DNA of 64,000 nt from Taxillus chinensis (Eukaryota; Streptophyta; Magnoliopsida; Santalales; Loranthaceae). Under the pieces are notes generated by a model that was not told the DNA's origin, made no database searches, and saw nothing but the letters and a program-made list of their open reading frames with translations. Below, piece by piece: positions 1 to 12,600 of the stretch (position 1 is its first letter; each line of letters opens with the position of its first letter). The translations under genes were made by a program, and so were the position numbers. The stretch spans positions 62,001 to 126,000 of the forward strand of contig JAKCVP010000393.1 of the NCBI GenBank assembly GCA_023512835.1. The letters run 5' to 3'.

Positions 1-653
1 TGCACTCTGACGCCGACCCAGACGCCTTCGATCCCGTATTCGACCCTCAAGAATAGTCTTGAAGCACGAGCATCTCTCCTCTATCCACGAAAAGGACTCT
101 GCAAACGTTATTGCGCCAAAGTCGCGTACGACGATATCAGCGATAAGATGCCAAAGACGGTCATCGAGCTCGCAACGCCCGATGACGAGCTGAAAGGGAA
201 AGCCCAGGTGCGCAGAGAGTGGCTCCGCCTTATGCCCTCCAGCTTCAGCTGCGTGTTTTATTATCCGGATGATCTCGTGCATCGCGGCATCACTCAGGCC
301 AAACACACGCCACTTTTTCCAAAAAGCCATATGCGGCACATCCTGTCCAATGTAGCAGAGTGATCTTGCCCGTCAGATTCCAGGCGACGTGTATACATAA
401 AGCAGACCGCTGACTGAACTGTCTCCGAGTCTTCCCCTCCGTCCATGACAAATGTTACCTGCGGTGGGAACATGTGGAGCAACCTCGTGACGGCGTTCTC
501 GAAAGTCAGACTCGAGTGGATTAAGATCTCCACAGACACCTGGATTTCTCGCTGTTCATGAGGGAGGTAGAGACTGACTTTGGGTTCGCATTGTAATACA
601 CCATCGCGGATGGCGTCTGCACGATGTGTCATTTTCATCTCATCTATTGGCAT
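1..653 (-). CDS. BTB-like domain protein, frameshifted, 3' end outside window
   Basis: The reading frame starts at the ATG at 653 and encodes an N-terminal region resembling a degenerate BTB/POZ fold, ending with an Arg-Met-Cys-Arg-Ile-Trp-Leu-Phe segment equivalent to the 'ARIWVFADKYQ' segment of the neighbouring BTB gene. It then hits a stop at about 294. Shifting frame by one base at the run of five T at 314-318 (A on the coding strand) restores a long open frame running off the window at base 1. That second part aligns with the C-terminal half of the neighbour (Arg-Leu-Trp/Tyr...Leu-Ile...Val-Arg). The two genes therefore look like diverged tandem paralogues of the fungal BTB family, which has no fixed biochemical role. 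The lesion could be a real pseudogenising indel or an assembly error. The family call is moderate. Confidence 0.5.
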
Positions 654-671
654 TGAGTCCACGGCAGACAA

Positions 672-1544
672 TCATTCGTCAACGTATAATGTGCAGTTTG
701 CCGTCGACTTGAAATATGCGAAGGTGCAGGGCTCTTGAATTTAAGAAAACGTTTTCCCCAAATACACGTTGCTGGTACAAGAAGTTCAAACCCCCGAGAC
801 GCACCGTGAAGCGGTAGGGGACACAGCCTTTCTTCTCGTACGACACATGACTTGTTCATTGTCCACTATACAAAAGTATCCATGGAAGATGTGAGGAATG
901 AATACGAGCTCTCAGGAACGTACTCAAGTCTCGGTGGAATAAGTGTATAAGGTCCACCTTTCTTGGAAGTGACCCACAATCCATTTTAGGGTGCCGGTTT
1001 GAAAATTGTTGATGTGATGCAGTAGCCAGACACTGTTCACTGTGAAGGGTATATGAACATCATTCTACCACGCTATCACTAGAGTTCTGTCAATCGAATC
1101 TCTTCCTCGTGATGGATGCATTCTTCGGGACTCAGCCAAGCATAATCATCGTCATTAAGAGTGCGGTACTCAGCCTTCGGAAGAAAATAGACACCTTCAT
1201 ATTTGGAAAAGGTGCTCAAACTCATCCTGCAATCTCAACATTGGTCTCGACCCATCTTCATGTCTAAATAGATTACTAAACTTTTCTCGAGCCATGACAT
1301 GGCAATCCGGATGGGTATCAGACTCCGAACTGAGAAGAGAGCGAGGTGCCGATCAAGCTGTACACGCTAGTCTGACTACACAAATACGGCTTTTAATATC
1401 TAGCGAGATTTTATAAAAACAGTGACATCCAGGACTTTCTATCACACCACTTATCAGACGCAGGTCATAGTATCAGGCCTCACACCACCCATCATCGTGC
1501 ATACAGAGATGGACTATGCCCGAAACTTTTTTGTTCTGGATGTT
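672..1544. other. intergenic, no gene recognised
   Basis: This stretch between the two BTB-like genes has only short unconvincing open frames on both strands. It presumably holds the promoter of the first BTB-like gene and the 3' region of the second. Confidence 0.5.
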
Positions 1545-2312
1545 TCAACGATACCGATATTCATCCCACAATCGCGCCCAAGGACAAGTTCTAATATTCC
1601 ACTGTGCGCCCTTGGCATGAACATGATAACCACACCAATCATGATGTTGATTAATCCATTGCCGCAAATCATAGCTGCTCGAATTGCCATGGATCTCGAT
1701 TAAAATGTCAACCAGCACGTCTCTCGACCACGTCATCGAGTTGCGCATGGCCTCCAGTTTTTCCTCTGAGATCTCCCGCACAGTCATCTGGATCATCAGC
1801 TTGTAAAGCCGAGAGGTGCGAAGACAGTTGTCAAAGACGTATCTCGCCGGCAATCTGCATCGCTTTGTCGAAAACGGCGTGCGGGCTTGAAATCTCTTGC
1901 CGCGGATAGTGTAAAGTAGACGAGTGATTGCCAGATCGCAGAGTTCTAGGATCTGATACTTGTCCGCGAATACCCATATGCGAGCCAATTCTTCCATGCG
2001 TGGGGTGATTCGAGTTTCTGTTGGTTCGATGATTTTGGTGTTAAGCCATGCGGCGTACGATCGCACGATCTCTATATCATCCTCTGGGAGGTAGATTTCT
2101 TGGGTCTGGGCTTCGCGCATTTCGCCGCTGAGCATCTTCTCGAATACTTCACTTGACCCACAGACTAGTTCTCTTGGCATGCGTACCGTCTCATCGGTAT
2201 CCAAGAATGAGAATGTGACCAGAGAGGTATACAGATTCGCGAGTGATCGTCGGATTTGGTGGAAGTATCTGACGTCCGCTGCGCTTACGAGTGGCGGTTT
2301 CGGTGTTCGCAT
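1545..2312 (-). CDS. BTB/POZ domain protein
   Basis: This is a complete single-exon gene of 255 codons starting at an ATG. Residues about 30-105 fit the BTB/POZ pattern of filamentous fungi: a beta-rich start (Val-Thr-Phe-Ser-Phe), an 'SSEVFEKML' helix where other members have SxxF, an acidic-loop 'IYLPEDD' strand, and then 'LARIWVFADKYQILELCDLAI', the usual LxxLYxLADKYxxxxL helix. The C-terminal half is helical and Trp/Arg-rich without a known domain. BTB domains mediate dimerisation and sometimes bind Cul3, but most of these expanded fungal paralogues have no assigned function. The frameshifted neighbour on the same strand is probably a tandem paralogue. Confidence 0.7.
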   Translation of the reverse strand: MRTPKPPLVSAADVRYFHQIRRSLANLYTSLVTFSFLDTDETVRMPRELVCGSSEVFEKMLSGEMREAQTQEIYLPEDDIEIVRSYAAWLNTKIIEPTETRITPRMEELARIWVFADKYQILELCDLAITRLLYTIRGKRFQARTPFSTKRCRLPARYVFDNCLRTSRLYKLMIQMTVREISEEKLEAMRNSMTWSRDVLVDILIEIHGNSSSYDLRQWINQHHDWCGYHVHAKGAQWNIRTCPWARLWDEYRYR

Positions 2313-3605
2313 GGTGAGGTCTGTAGCTTCTCAAGGACGATTGATCGTAACAAATGATGGCAGCTGGCGTAAAGGACAGCAACGAAGCGTCAGCTACGAA
2401 ACTTCGAAGCTGCTAGGTGGAAACCACAGTGCCAAGTAGGGCGTGTCTCCATGCAATGACACAGTATTGGCCACCACTCACAACGTGATATGTAACGAGG
2501 GCTGTTCCATGTGTGAACCTCCATCACCTACGGTCAAAATGATCTTATCACAATGTGCGACTGCTATTAGAAGCACGTAACGGGCCCTTTTGAAGGTACT
2601 GTCACGTTCCCGCCAGTGTAGGATACAACTCTGAGGTTTTGCAAGACCGTGAGTTTCTGTTTGGAAATGGGAGACTTGAGCTGTCTTTGGGAGCATCATT
2701 GTCGTCTAAGGAAGGCTACTTGGCAATGGTGGGGGAGTATATAGGGCATAAACGTAATCATGACAAATACACCTGTTTGCCCTCATACCACTGCTTGCCC
2801 AACAACTTCATGTCGATGACCTATTTGCTATGCCTCCAGACAAAACAAAAACACCTCAGATCCAGAGCAGTTCACAATAAGCCTGGTCCTTTCGATAACA
2901 TCATACTCTTCTGTATGACTGTCGCTCTCGTCCTTCCACTCCGAATCAAATACTTCGTTCTTCTCTGCCTGCTACTTCATTCACTCTGTATCTCGTTTCT
3001 ACAATAGCATCAGACAATTCGTGAATGTCCAAAGAGCTAGGTAGCGTTCCGTGTTCCGGGAACAACGGACGTATCTCGGAGGTGATTCACGAAGTACAGC
3101 TTTTAAACCGGCTGGAATGCGGACGCCTGCATCGCGTACAAGTTCAGTACACACTGGCATCACAAGACAAGACACCAACTATAAGAAACAAAAAGACGAG
3201 AAACACAGAGACAAAGATCGCTTTAAACTGGTAGGAGCCACAATAAGCCTAAAATACAACAGAAGGGAGCAATGACAAAGGCTTGAAAAAAGGGATGGGG
3301 TATAGATAAGGTATCAATCTCTCCAGCTCGCACAATCTCTTTCACGGTCTGCTGGAAACCCCACAACCCAACGCCATGGCCATGCATGCAAAGTGTCAAG
3401 TTTGTTCCCCTCAAAGCAGAGCAGAAAATCAGAGACAAGTTTCGGCGGTCCCCAATCTGCCAACTTCACAGGGGTATAGCCCATCTCTCCTCGTCCAGTC
3501 CATTCCATTACCACTGTGCTTCCTTCACTTTATACCTCCCTAGCTCCTTTATTACCCTTTTTTCCATCTTAACAAATGAATCATGACTGTCCAAGACTCA
3601 GAAGC
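2313..3605. other. intergenic, no gene recognised
   Basis: About 1.3 kb lies between the BTB gene start and the dynein stop codon. A 122-codon open frame at 2639-3007 is low quality and hydrophobic only at its end. The right part should contain the dynein 3' UTR and polyadenylation region. Confidence 0.5.
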
Positions 3606-6600
3606 TTAGGCTTCAATCTTGATATCCTCCGCTTCAGCCATAATCTGCTCGCTCTCGTCGAGAATCTTCATGACCTTGCCCATACTGCGCACCATGTCTC
3701 TGCCATGCTCGACGAGCAGCAGCTTCTCCGCATTCTCCGGTAGACCCAAGTGAGAAGGTGGCTCACGTTCAGGCAAGGCATTCACCCAAGCCTGGAACTC
3801 AGACCACTGCGTGCTAGACGGCAAAACAAATCCATGCTGCTCCTTGACACTGCTCGTATCGTCCATGGTGACGGCACGGACAATGTCGAAGCCTTCGTCG
3901 AATGTCTCGGGCACAAGCAGATGGTCGACTAGCTGCGTCAGTCTCTTGTGGTCAATCTCGTTATCGATTTTTCCGCCGTAGCAAATGATAATCAATGAGC
4001 GAATCATTTGCCAAGGGATCAGCTTGGGATCAATGTTCAGGCGACCCTTGGCCGACCACTCAATCCAAACGTCGAGAATATGGACTGCACAGTCGTAGTC
4101 GCTGTCGTTGAACTCCCAGTGGGCCGTCCAGCCTAACGTAGGCGCGTAGCGAAGTCGTTCCGCGATGATACCGTGGAGCAATGAAATGACAAGATAGCAG
4201 CGAGAGCGCTCTGTAGGTGCTTGAGATGCCCTCTGTGCTGAGGGAAATAGTGTGTCTTTGATGTTGGCGCGGACGCCAGCAGGCTGTTCTGCCATAAGCA
4301 CGCGCGAGATGCGAATGAGGTTGACGGGAATCTTGGGATTGTTTTCCATGGACAGGAACAGGCGGAAGTCGGGATGTGGTTTGAGCGTGTCGAGTCGCTT
4401 TTCCACACCCTGCAGCCATGTAAGAGCCAAGTGAACGTTCTTGATGAAGACCCAAGCACCTGTCGCGGCTGCTTCGCTGATTCCCTTATCGGCACTGGAC
4501 AGACTCTCCGTGGAACCCATGGCAACGTTGATACATCGCTGACCACGTCGAGCAACGACATTATCAACCTTGAAACTTGCATCAAATCCAGGACTGCAGC
4601 AGAGTGCGATGGGAGTCTTTGCGGAAACCTGGTCAATGAGCTCATTGAGATCCCCGGCATCATCGAATATGCCCGATCCGAAGAGTTGAGATACGAACCG
4701 CTCAGCTGCAGGAACCAAGCGGTCAGCGCGAATCATTTTGGTTATCAGCATTGACTTCAGATATGTGTTGAAGTCACGATCAGACTCTTCAATGGGCACG
4801 TGCTTCTCGGCGGACTCTTCAGTGAGGAAGGCGTTCCAAGCCGAATCCTCGACGTCTTGCAGGGTGTCAGTCAACAGCCTATGGTTCTTGGCGGCATTGA
4901 TCAAGGCTTCCTTCGAGGAAGTACCAGATGAGATGTCGTTGAACGGAGCGTCGTCATCTAGGAGGGCATCGAACAGGGCCCCATCGAGCTTGTATGGAGC
5001 GGCTTGTGCAAGGAGGATGGCGAATGTAGGCCGATCCTTCTGCAGCAAGCTGATGGAAGTCCGTCGATAGGTTTGCGCAAACAACGATTTGATGATCTCG
5101 GCGACGCGCGCCTTAAGGTCGGCACGGTTCGTAGCACCTTTGCCGGTCGCTAGTACCTTCTCGAAGATATCGAGGAAGTACTGCAGCGAGAATTGATAGA
5201 AGTGATTAATGTGACGCAGCTGCTCCAGTACTGCGAAGATTGCCGAGCAGGAAGATGCAATGACCTTGTACTCATTCGTGATGACTTCAACCTCTGCCAT
5301 GACGCCGTCCGTCTCAGCGACCTTTGTGGTGATTTCGGCGACCTCTTTCTTGACAGTCTCGAGCGTATCAACGACCGCATCATCGTCCAGAATGTTTCCT
5401 CGAGACTCGTTGAGAGCCTGCAGCAGACGCTTCTCAAGGCGACGCAGATGGATGCGGAAGTCACCCTGCATCTTGATCAGGTTCGATCTTCGCTCGTCAA
5501 CGTCGGGGCGTTCGGACTTGAGCACATCATTCAGGGACTGTGTCTGCAAGCTGCTCTGTGTAACGGTGAAATTTACAAACGTCGTTCGGGAGCAGACGTC
5601 GGGCGCAAATTGAGCTGACGGGTCTCGCGTGAGCAAATAGAGGCGGAACGACGGCGAGAAATCGATCTCCTGCTTTCCCAGCTGAATCAGCACACGACCG
5701 CCCGTCTTCTGGTATTCGCGGTTCAGGACATGATTCAAGACTGGATCCATGTACTCAGCATCCTGAATCAGAATAGGATTGCCGAAACGCAGCGCACTCT
5801 CAACCTGCTTGGTGAAGTTGTCGTCAAGAAAGCTGGTGACGGTAAGCTTGCGCTCCTTGTGCTCATTTTGCAGGAAGTCGATAATGCGTCCAGATGGGTC
5901 GATGATGAGTGGGTAACGGTTGAAGTTTTTCAGAATAATGGCATTCTCTGTGCAGAGATCATCGACGGGCAGCGAATTCTCTTGCCACTGCACGCGTTCG
6001 TCGGCAGACGAAAGATATTCCGACATGGGATTGTTAGCCTTGAGGGGAATACCAGAGAGCTGCAAGTGGTGGACCCAGTCTTCGATCATTAGCTTGCGAT
6101 ACTGCTGATCGTAGAGACCACCGTACGCAAGGAACGCAGCGGCAGCGAGAGTGTCGCCGACGATGGTGTTGATTTGCGTCTCAAAGGACTTGCTGCCCTC
6201 CTCCCATCTCTTCCTTTCAGACGCCAGACTGTCAAGTAGCTGCAGACTGCGTGTGACCTTCTGTTCAACACGCGACATCTCGGATTTGATGGCCTCAACT
6301 TCGGTAATCAATGTGGCATACTCGGTCTTGTACGTGGCGATGCTCTTCTCGAGCGTCTCAATTTTGTCTTCGAGGACCTTGCCCTCTGCTTTGGTTTGCG
6401 CAGCCTTGTCTTCGAGCTGGGTCACTTCCTCACGCAGAGGCCCAACGCGATCCAGGATATCAGAGTAATTGACTTGTGCGGTGACCCATTGCACGAGCGG
6501 ACCACAGGCCTTGGAGGCACGATTGACGCGCTCGTAACTGAAATCTTCTTTCGACAGATACTCGCTACGCATCTTTGTTCGGTGCGCGGCCGTCATTTGC

Positions 6601-9600
6601 TTCTCGTTGTTGTAGTTGACGATGCTTGCAATGAAGTCGTCACGGCGAACAATGGCTTGAATACCCTTCCAGTCGGCTACCTTGTGACCGAGCAGAGTGC
6701 AGACGGCTTCCAAAGCGAGCTTGACACCAGAAGGCGGGCTACTCATAGAACGGACTTCAGTCAGTTGCTGACGTTTGATGTTGCTAACGCTCTTTGCTGC
6801 CTCAGCGACGGCAGGCTCTGCATTGGCCAGATCTTGCAACACAATCTCCTTGCGCTCAGCAACATCCTTCTCCTGTTTCTCAAGGAAGGCTTGAACTTCG
6901 AGGGAGCGGGCTTTTTCTTGTTCGGCGGCTTGCTGGTCATTGATCATGTTCTGAAGCTTCTCGTTCGCCTCTTTGTCTTTGGATTCGAGCTGCTTTTTCT
7001 TGCCAGCCAAGCTGTGTCTGAGATCGCGCACCTTTTCGACTGTCTCCTTGAGCTTCTCGAGACCCACGTTCAAATGCCGTTGCTGCTCCTCGAGGTCGTC
7101 TCGTTTGTCGTTGAAAAGCTTGTTATATTGCGCAACGAAATCAAGAAAGTGTCGAGGAGTCAAGAAGGTGACCTTGTTCTGCTGTCGTTGCAGACGGGTG
7201 TTGAACTGGTGCAAGGAGTGGTGGATGTAGACCATGGCATTCACAACCGCATCTCTATGTGAAGGAGGTAGCGTCAAGTCGCGGTACGCCAAGGGAATTG
7301 TGTCCGGCGCAGTCCAGTTTGTGCGGTCGAGATCAAGAGAGCGAGTCAGCTCAGAGCCAACCTGGAAGAACGCTTGGTCAGACCAGTCACCGAACCAATT
7401 GAGCACGCATCGATTGAAAAGGGCAGGACTGGTGGCAGCTTTGCCGCCTAGACCCTCCTCGGGCGGATTCATGGTGAAGACGACGTGTAGGTTCTTAACA
7501 ATCTGCTGCGTGAACCATTTGTACAGCTCGTCTTGCGAGTCCAGAATGAGGCCTTGACGTTGCGCGCCCTCCTTGCATGCAGTCATCAGCGACGCGAACT
7601 CGTCGCCTTCGAATAGGCCCGGAACCTCTGCGTTGGCGAGCAAGGTGTTCATGCGCTCCAAGAAGGCCGAGTCAAGAACATTCGACTCGTCCATGATGAA
7701 ACAGATCTTTTCGCCCTTGCAACCACATCGTCGAAGCACATTTCTCAGGTCGTCATCAAAGTCTTCCGACGAGTATTTCCCATGCACCTTGATCTGGAAG
7801 ACCTTCATACCGTTCATCCAGGCAACGAAGCGTGACAGAGTTGTCTTGCCACTCCCGCTGACACCGATGAGAATGACGTGGCCCTGTGGCTGGCGGAACA
7901 CACGATCTATACGCAGGACGTGGTCCAGCGCGTCATCATAGAGGATGAGGGGAACGTCGACCTCCTCCTCGCAGAAAGTCTTCAGACGCGCCTTGACATA
8001 TTCGCGTAGCTGATCCTGGTCAACGGGTACATAGTTCTTTGACAGCCAGTTGGAGAAGAGAATAGGTCCACCAAGCGCCTTGTCGATGTCAATGGTCGGG
8101 AAGTGCTCTAGGGCAATGCGTCGGATGGCCTCCGAGGTCCACTTGCGTTCATCCTCGCCAATCAGTCTGTCTTGGAACAACCGCAAGGCTTCGTGCGCCC
8201 AGATCCGGACAAGGCCCTCAATGTCAAGGTGCTCCAGAGGTCGTAGGGCCTCGTAAATGCCTCGAGCCCAGCGAGTCAGTTCACGGGGAGAGTAGACATA
8301 ATGGGGCTGGATCTTGGGGGTAAAGCGCTGTTGTGACTCGAGGTACAGCTGAACCATGGCTTGGGTAAGAGGACCAGAAAATCCACGCAAAGACGAGATG
8401 ATCTTGAGGATGGCGTCCGTGAATGTGCCGTAAATCTGCACAAGGGATTGCTGGCCCGGGTAGTCCACCATGACGACAGGAGAGTGACGAAGGAAACGAT
8501 GCCCAAGTGGCACACGTCCTGCGTCGGTCGGTGGGTTACAAGCGCCCACAAACTGGATTCGTTCGAGAGCGACCCAGGTCTTGTCGGACGTCCGCCAAAA
8601 GCCATTCGACTCTATAAGCTGTCGCAGGAAGGCAATCACACGCTGCGTGCCGTACTTGTCAGCGGCTGGCAAGTTGATTTCGTCACAGAAGATGACCAGC
8701 CACTTCCCAATCTGCGTTGGGCTGAGTGTCACTCCGTTGGGAGTCTTTCGATACTCGCAGTGCTGGTCGAAGGACTTGAGCAAGAGCTCAGGAGTAGTAG
8801 CGCTGGAGAAATTGAGACCAACGACCTCCATATTAGGCAGCTTGCGCAGGGCCGAGAACAGAGTCATCGTCTTTCCGGAACCAGGGGGACCGCACAGCAG
8901 CAGAGGCTTGTGGTCGGCCAGCCATTGGTACAGGACGTCCTCGTGCCGGACAGTGTCGAGTGTGGGGATGACCACATCTGTCTGGATGATCGAGTGAGAG
9001 TTGACTTCAATGGATGGGACTCTGTCTTGCCATGGCACCCACTTGCAATCAGGAAGAGTTACTTGGTAGTCGATAAGAGACATTCCCTCGCCGCCAGTGG
9101 GCAACTCAGACGCCGTCAGGCTGGCGACGCTTGCACTGAACTCTTGGCGATCTTGTAGTGGACAATCGCCAGCAAAGGACCAGACTAGTGCTAAGCACAT
9201 CTTCTTGATGACAAAAGACTCGACTTGCTCCGAGTCCAGAGGGAAGTCGCTGTGCTGTGCATTGTACTCAAGGATCGACCTGCAGCCCTGATTCAGGAGG
9301 GAGAAGAATGTGCTCAGGCCACGAACCTCGGTGAAGGTCATGATATGGTTCAGCGTCTTGGATGCATCAAAGACTGCATTGATGAAAGGCTCGTCTCTCA
9401 GCCGCGTCTCGAGCAAGTCGGCAACTTGGCCCTGGACGTCCAGAGTCTTTGGGACAGGTTGCAGGGCAGGACCGGTGTCTTCATCGATGTCCTCAAAAGG
9501 CACCGTCCGCAGTTTGTTGAGGTAGTTGGCCATCATCATGTGGCTGGTGACATTCTCAGTGTTGAACCAGACCATACCACATCGACTGACCGTGGCCAGT

Positions 9601-12600
9601 GTTGCATATTTCAAAGTCTCCACTTCGAACATGATGCGCACGTTGGCAGGCAGGACCAGACGTTCACCATTTGGCAAAGTCAGCAGCTTGTTGTCGTCAA
9701 GCACGCTGTTGAGGTTTTCGACCCACTCGGGATCGACATCTCCATCGAAGATGATCCAGTGACGCTTGGTGCTCTCTCCGCGCAAGTTGTCAATTATCTT
9801 GCGGAGCACTGATGTGAAGAGGCCGTCTGTCCATTCACGTGTGGTGCTGTCCAAACTGCCGTAAAGAGCTTCCTTGGACATGACCTTTGGATCAATCACA
9901 TAGGGGACGCCTTCGATGCCCTCGGTTTCGTGCAAGGCTTGCAGAAGGATCTTCCATGTGGCCGATTTTCCAGCACCAGACTCTCCGACCATCATGACAC
10001 CATGGTGCAGTTTCTGGATTTGGTACAGCTGCAATGCCTTGGTCATCCAGTTGTCATTTACTACAACGTTTTGTTCGGCAGCCACCTTGCGGATTGCCTT
10101 CTCCAGGTCGCCCAAAGCGGCCGGGACATACTTCACGCCAGGGAAAGCGTCTGCTTCAATTTCTTGCATGACATCAACATCCTCACGAATCAGCTTCGGG
10201 CCAATGGTCTCCCGCAAACTCTGCACAATGATTTGCGGCTCAAGGCCGTTGTCATTCTGGACCTGGTCGCCCTGAGTTGCTAATTGAACACGCTTCAGGC
10301 CACCAGAGCTGATCAACACGCTCTTCAACGCACGAAGACCAAAGTCGTAGTGAGCTTGCTTCGACATGCGGCTTGCGCAAGCATCGAAGAACGGCACCAC
10401 TTGCTTGGACAGCTCGCGAGCCTTATTGAAACCTTGCGAGTACAGGGTGACTTCGGCAATGTTTTCCTTGTCTGGCTTGGACATGGCGACGCTTCGGAAG
10501 AGCTTCTTCAAGTTGTCCGGCAGGTTCGAACGACCAGCATAGCCGGGGTTCATAGTGATGAAGATACCGGTGCTCGAGTGAAGTTGGACTTGCCGTCCGA
10601 TGAGCTCGATCTGTGGCGTTGAGCTATCCGTGGCCTTTCTCAATCCCAGTTGAATGTTTTGAACTTGTTGGGATACGGCAGACAGGATTCTCTCTTCGAG
10701 ACGATTGAACTCGTCGAAACATCCCCAAGCACCGACCTGGCAAATACCCAAGAAGATACGTCCCATGGCCTGGAAGTCGAACGTGTCATCACAGCAGAAG
10801 ACAAGTGTGAATCTTCCGAGCTGAAGACCAAGAGCCTTGACTGTCTCTGTCTTTCCTGTACCAGCTGGACCATAGGGCGATCCACCTAGCTTTTGGCTCA
10901 GAGCCTGCGTCATTGTGAGGAAGGCCTTGTCGGTAAGAGGCGTGCGGACCAGACGCTCAGGGACGCCTAGGTATTCAAAGCCGTACGGCAAGACTGCGTC
11001 TGCCATCCTGATTGTAAGCCGCTTGACCGGTTCTTCGCTGGGATCATACACATAGCGCATGTAAAGAAGCCAGAGGAAGTGATCTGTGCTGTCAACTTTG
11101 TTGACCATGAGTCGCTCCACAACGTCTCTTTGATAGACAAACTCCGTGACGAGGTGCTCGCACTTCTTGCGCTGGATGGGTTGGAGGTCTTTGACGACCA
11201 GCCCGGCGAGGCGACGGAGGAAGTCCTCGTGTTGGGCGTGTAAGGGTTCTAGAGATGTCGTGGCGGAGTTCAGCTCGGCTTCCACTGTGTTCGTCCACCA
11301 GACCTGGCCGGCTAACACAACAATCTGGAGTGGGAAGCGGTCGAGGTACCCTTTGAAATCGTCTTCGTCGATGTCTTGCGAGCTGAACAGCGCTGTGACT
11401 GCTTCGATGGCATCTGCTAATAACTCTGCCAGAGTTTGCCGCATATTTCGTTCTAGGGCAGCCAGCCAGTCGTTGACTTTGGGCGTTTTCGCGAGAGAAA
11501 CTTCCTGATTGAATGTGACCTCCTCGCCTTGCGCTGAGCGGAACCCTGTGATGACAGTCCCATCTTCGCATGCAAGACCGGAAATGCCTGCAAACATCTT
11601 GCCCAAGTGTCGGCTGACACGAGCTGTGTCGTTGCCGTTTCCGATAATCTCAAGAAGATCTTCGTCTCCGACAAAGTAGAAGCGAGGGAACGAAGTGCGC
11701 TCACGCTCGAGATACTCGCCAAGAGCTTTCTGAATCTTCTGCAACAGGTCAAGCAGGCGCTCTAGCGACTTTTGTACGCCTGGTATGCCGAGTACATCGA
11801 GTACAAAAGGCGAGCGCTGAACCTTCTTCATCACGGCGAAGAACTCGGAATTGATGTTCTGGAAGCGGTTGCTCTCGGTAGGTAACAGGTTCTTGATATC
11901 AGCGTTGCCAGTGAAGACTCCTTCAAGATATATCCACTGTCGCTGGACATCAATCCACACGTCGAACAGGACGTAAACGCGATTCAGACGCTCCTCCCAG
12001 GCGGATGCTTCGTCTTCGAACTCCTTGTAATACGGCGAGTGATGCATCGCTTGCAGCGAATTTAGATTTTCGCTACATTGCGCGAAGAGCTCATCCCAGC
12101 CCCGAATCAGGCGGCATTTACTTTGGTAGTTGACGGTATCCAGGGAGTAGTTCTGCCATCGTTCTCGCACTTGCTTCAAGAACTCTTCCAAAGCCATTTC
12201 GCCTTGCGCCTGAGTGATGACGTCCCGGATCACAGCTTCACTGGGTCCTAGCTGTAGATCCCAGACATCGCCGAGGGTCATTGAAACTGGCGAGTAGCGC
12301 TTCTGCGGCTTCAACGTCTTGAATAAGCGTTGCCAGTGACGGTCGCGGATGGCCTCCGATCGAAGTTCCGTGAGAATCGGGTTGACCTTCTGAAGCTGCT
12401 TGATAGAAGATTGTAAGAACTCGAAGGCTGCATACTGGCGCATGCGACTCGGCATTTCCTTGCTCATGTTGACCAGACTATCGAGCGATTGGCGTAATTT
12501 TCGAGGCTGTACGCTTGACCATGGTGTGTCGCGCAGCTCGTTGAGGGCGGCCCAGACGGTTGACAGTCCTGACCAGACTGACTTGAAGTCCTGGACCTCT

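Noticed and set aside
2639..3007. 122-codon open frame left of the dynein gene
   Set aside because: Poor composition, no homologous motif, no splice context.
6396..9158. Long antisense open frames inside the dynein gene (for example 288 and 265 codons)
   Set aside because: They mirror a GC-rich conserved coding strand and show no domain; dynein motifs are unbroken on the other strand.
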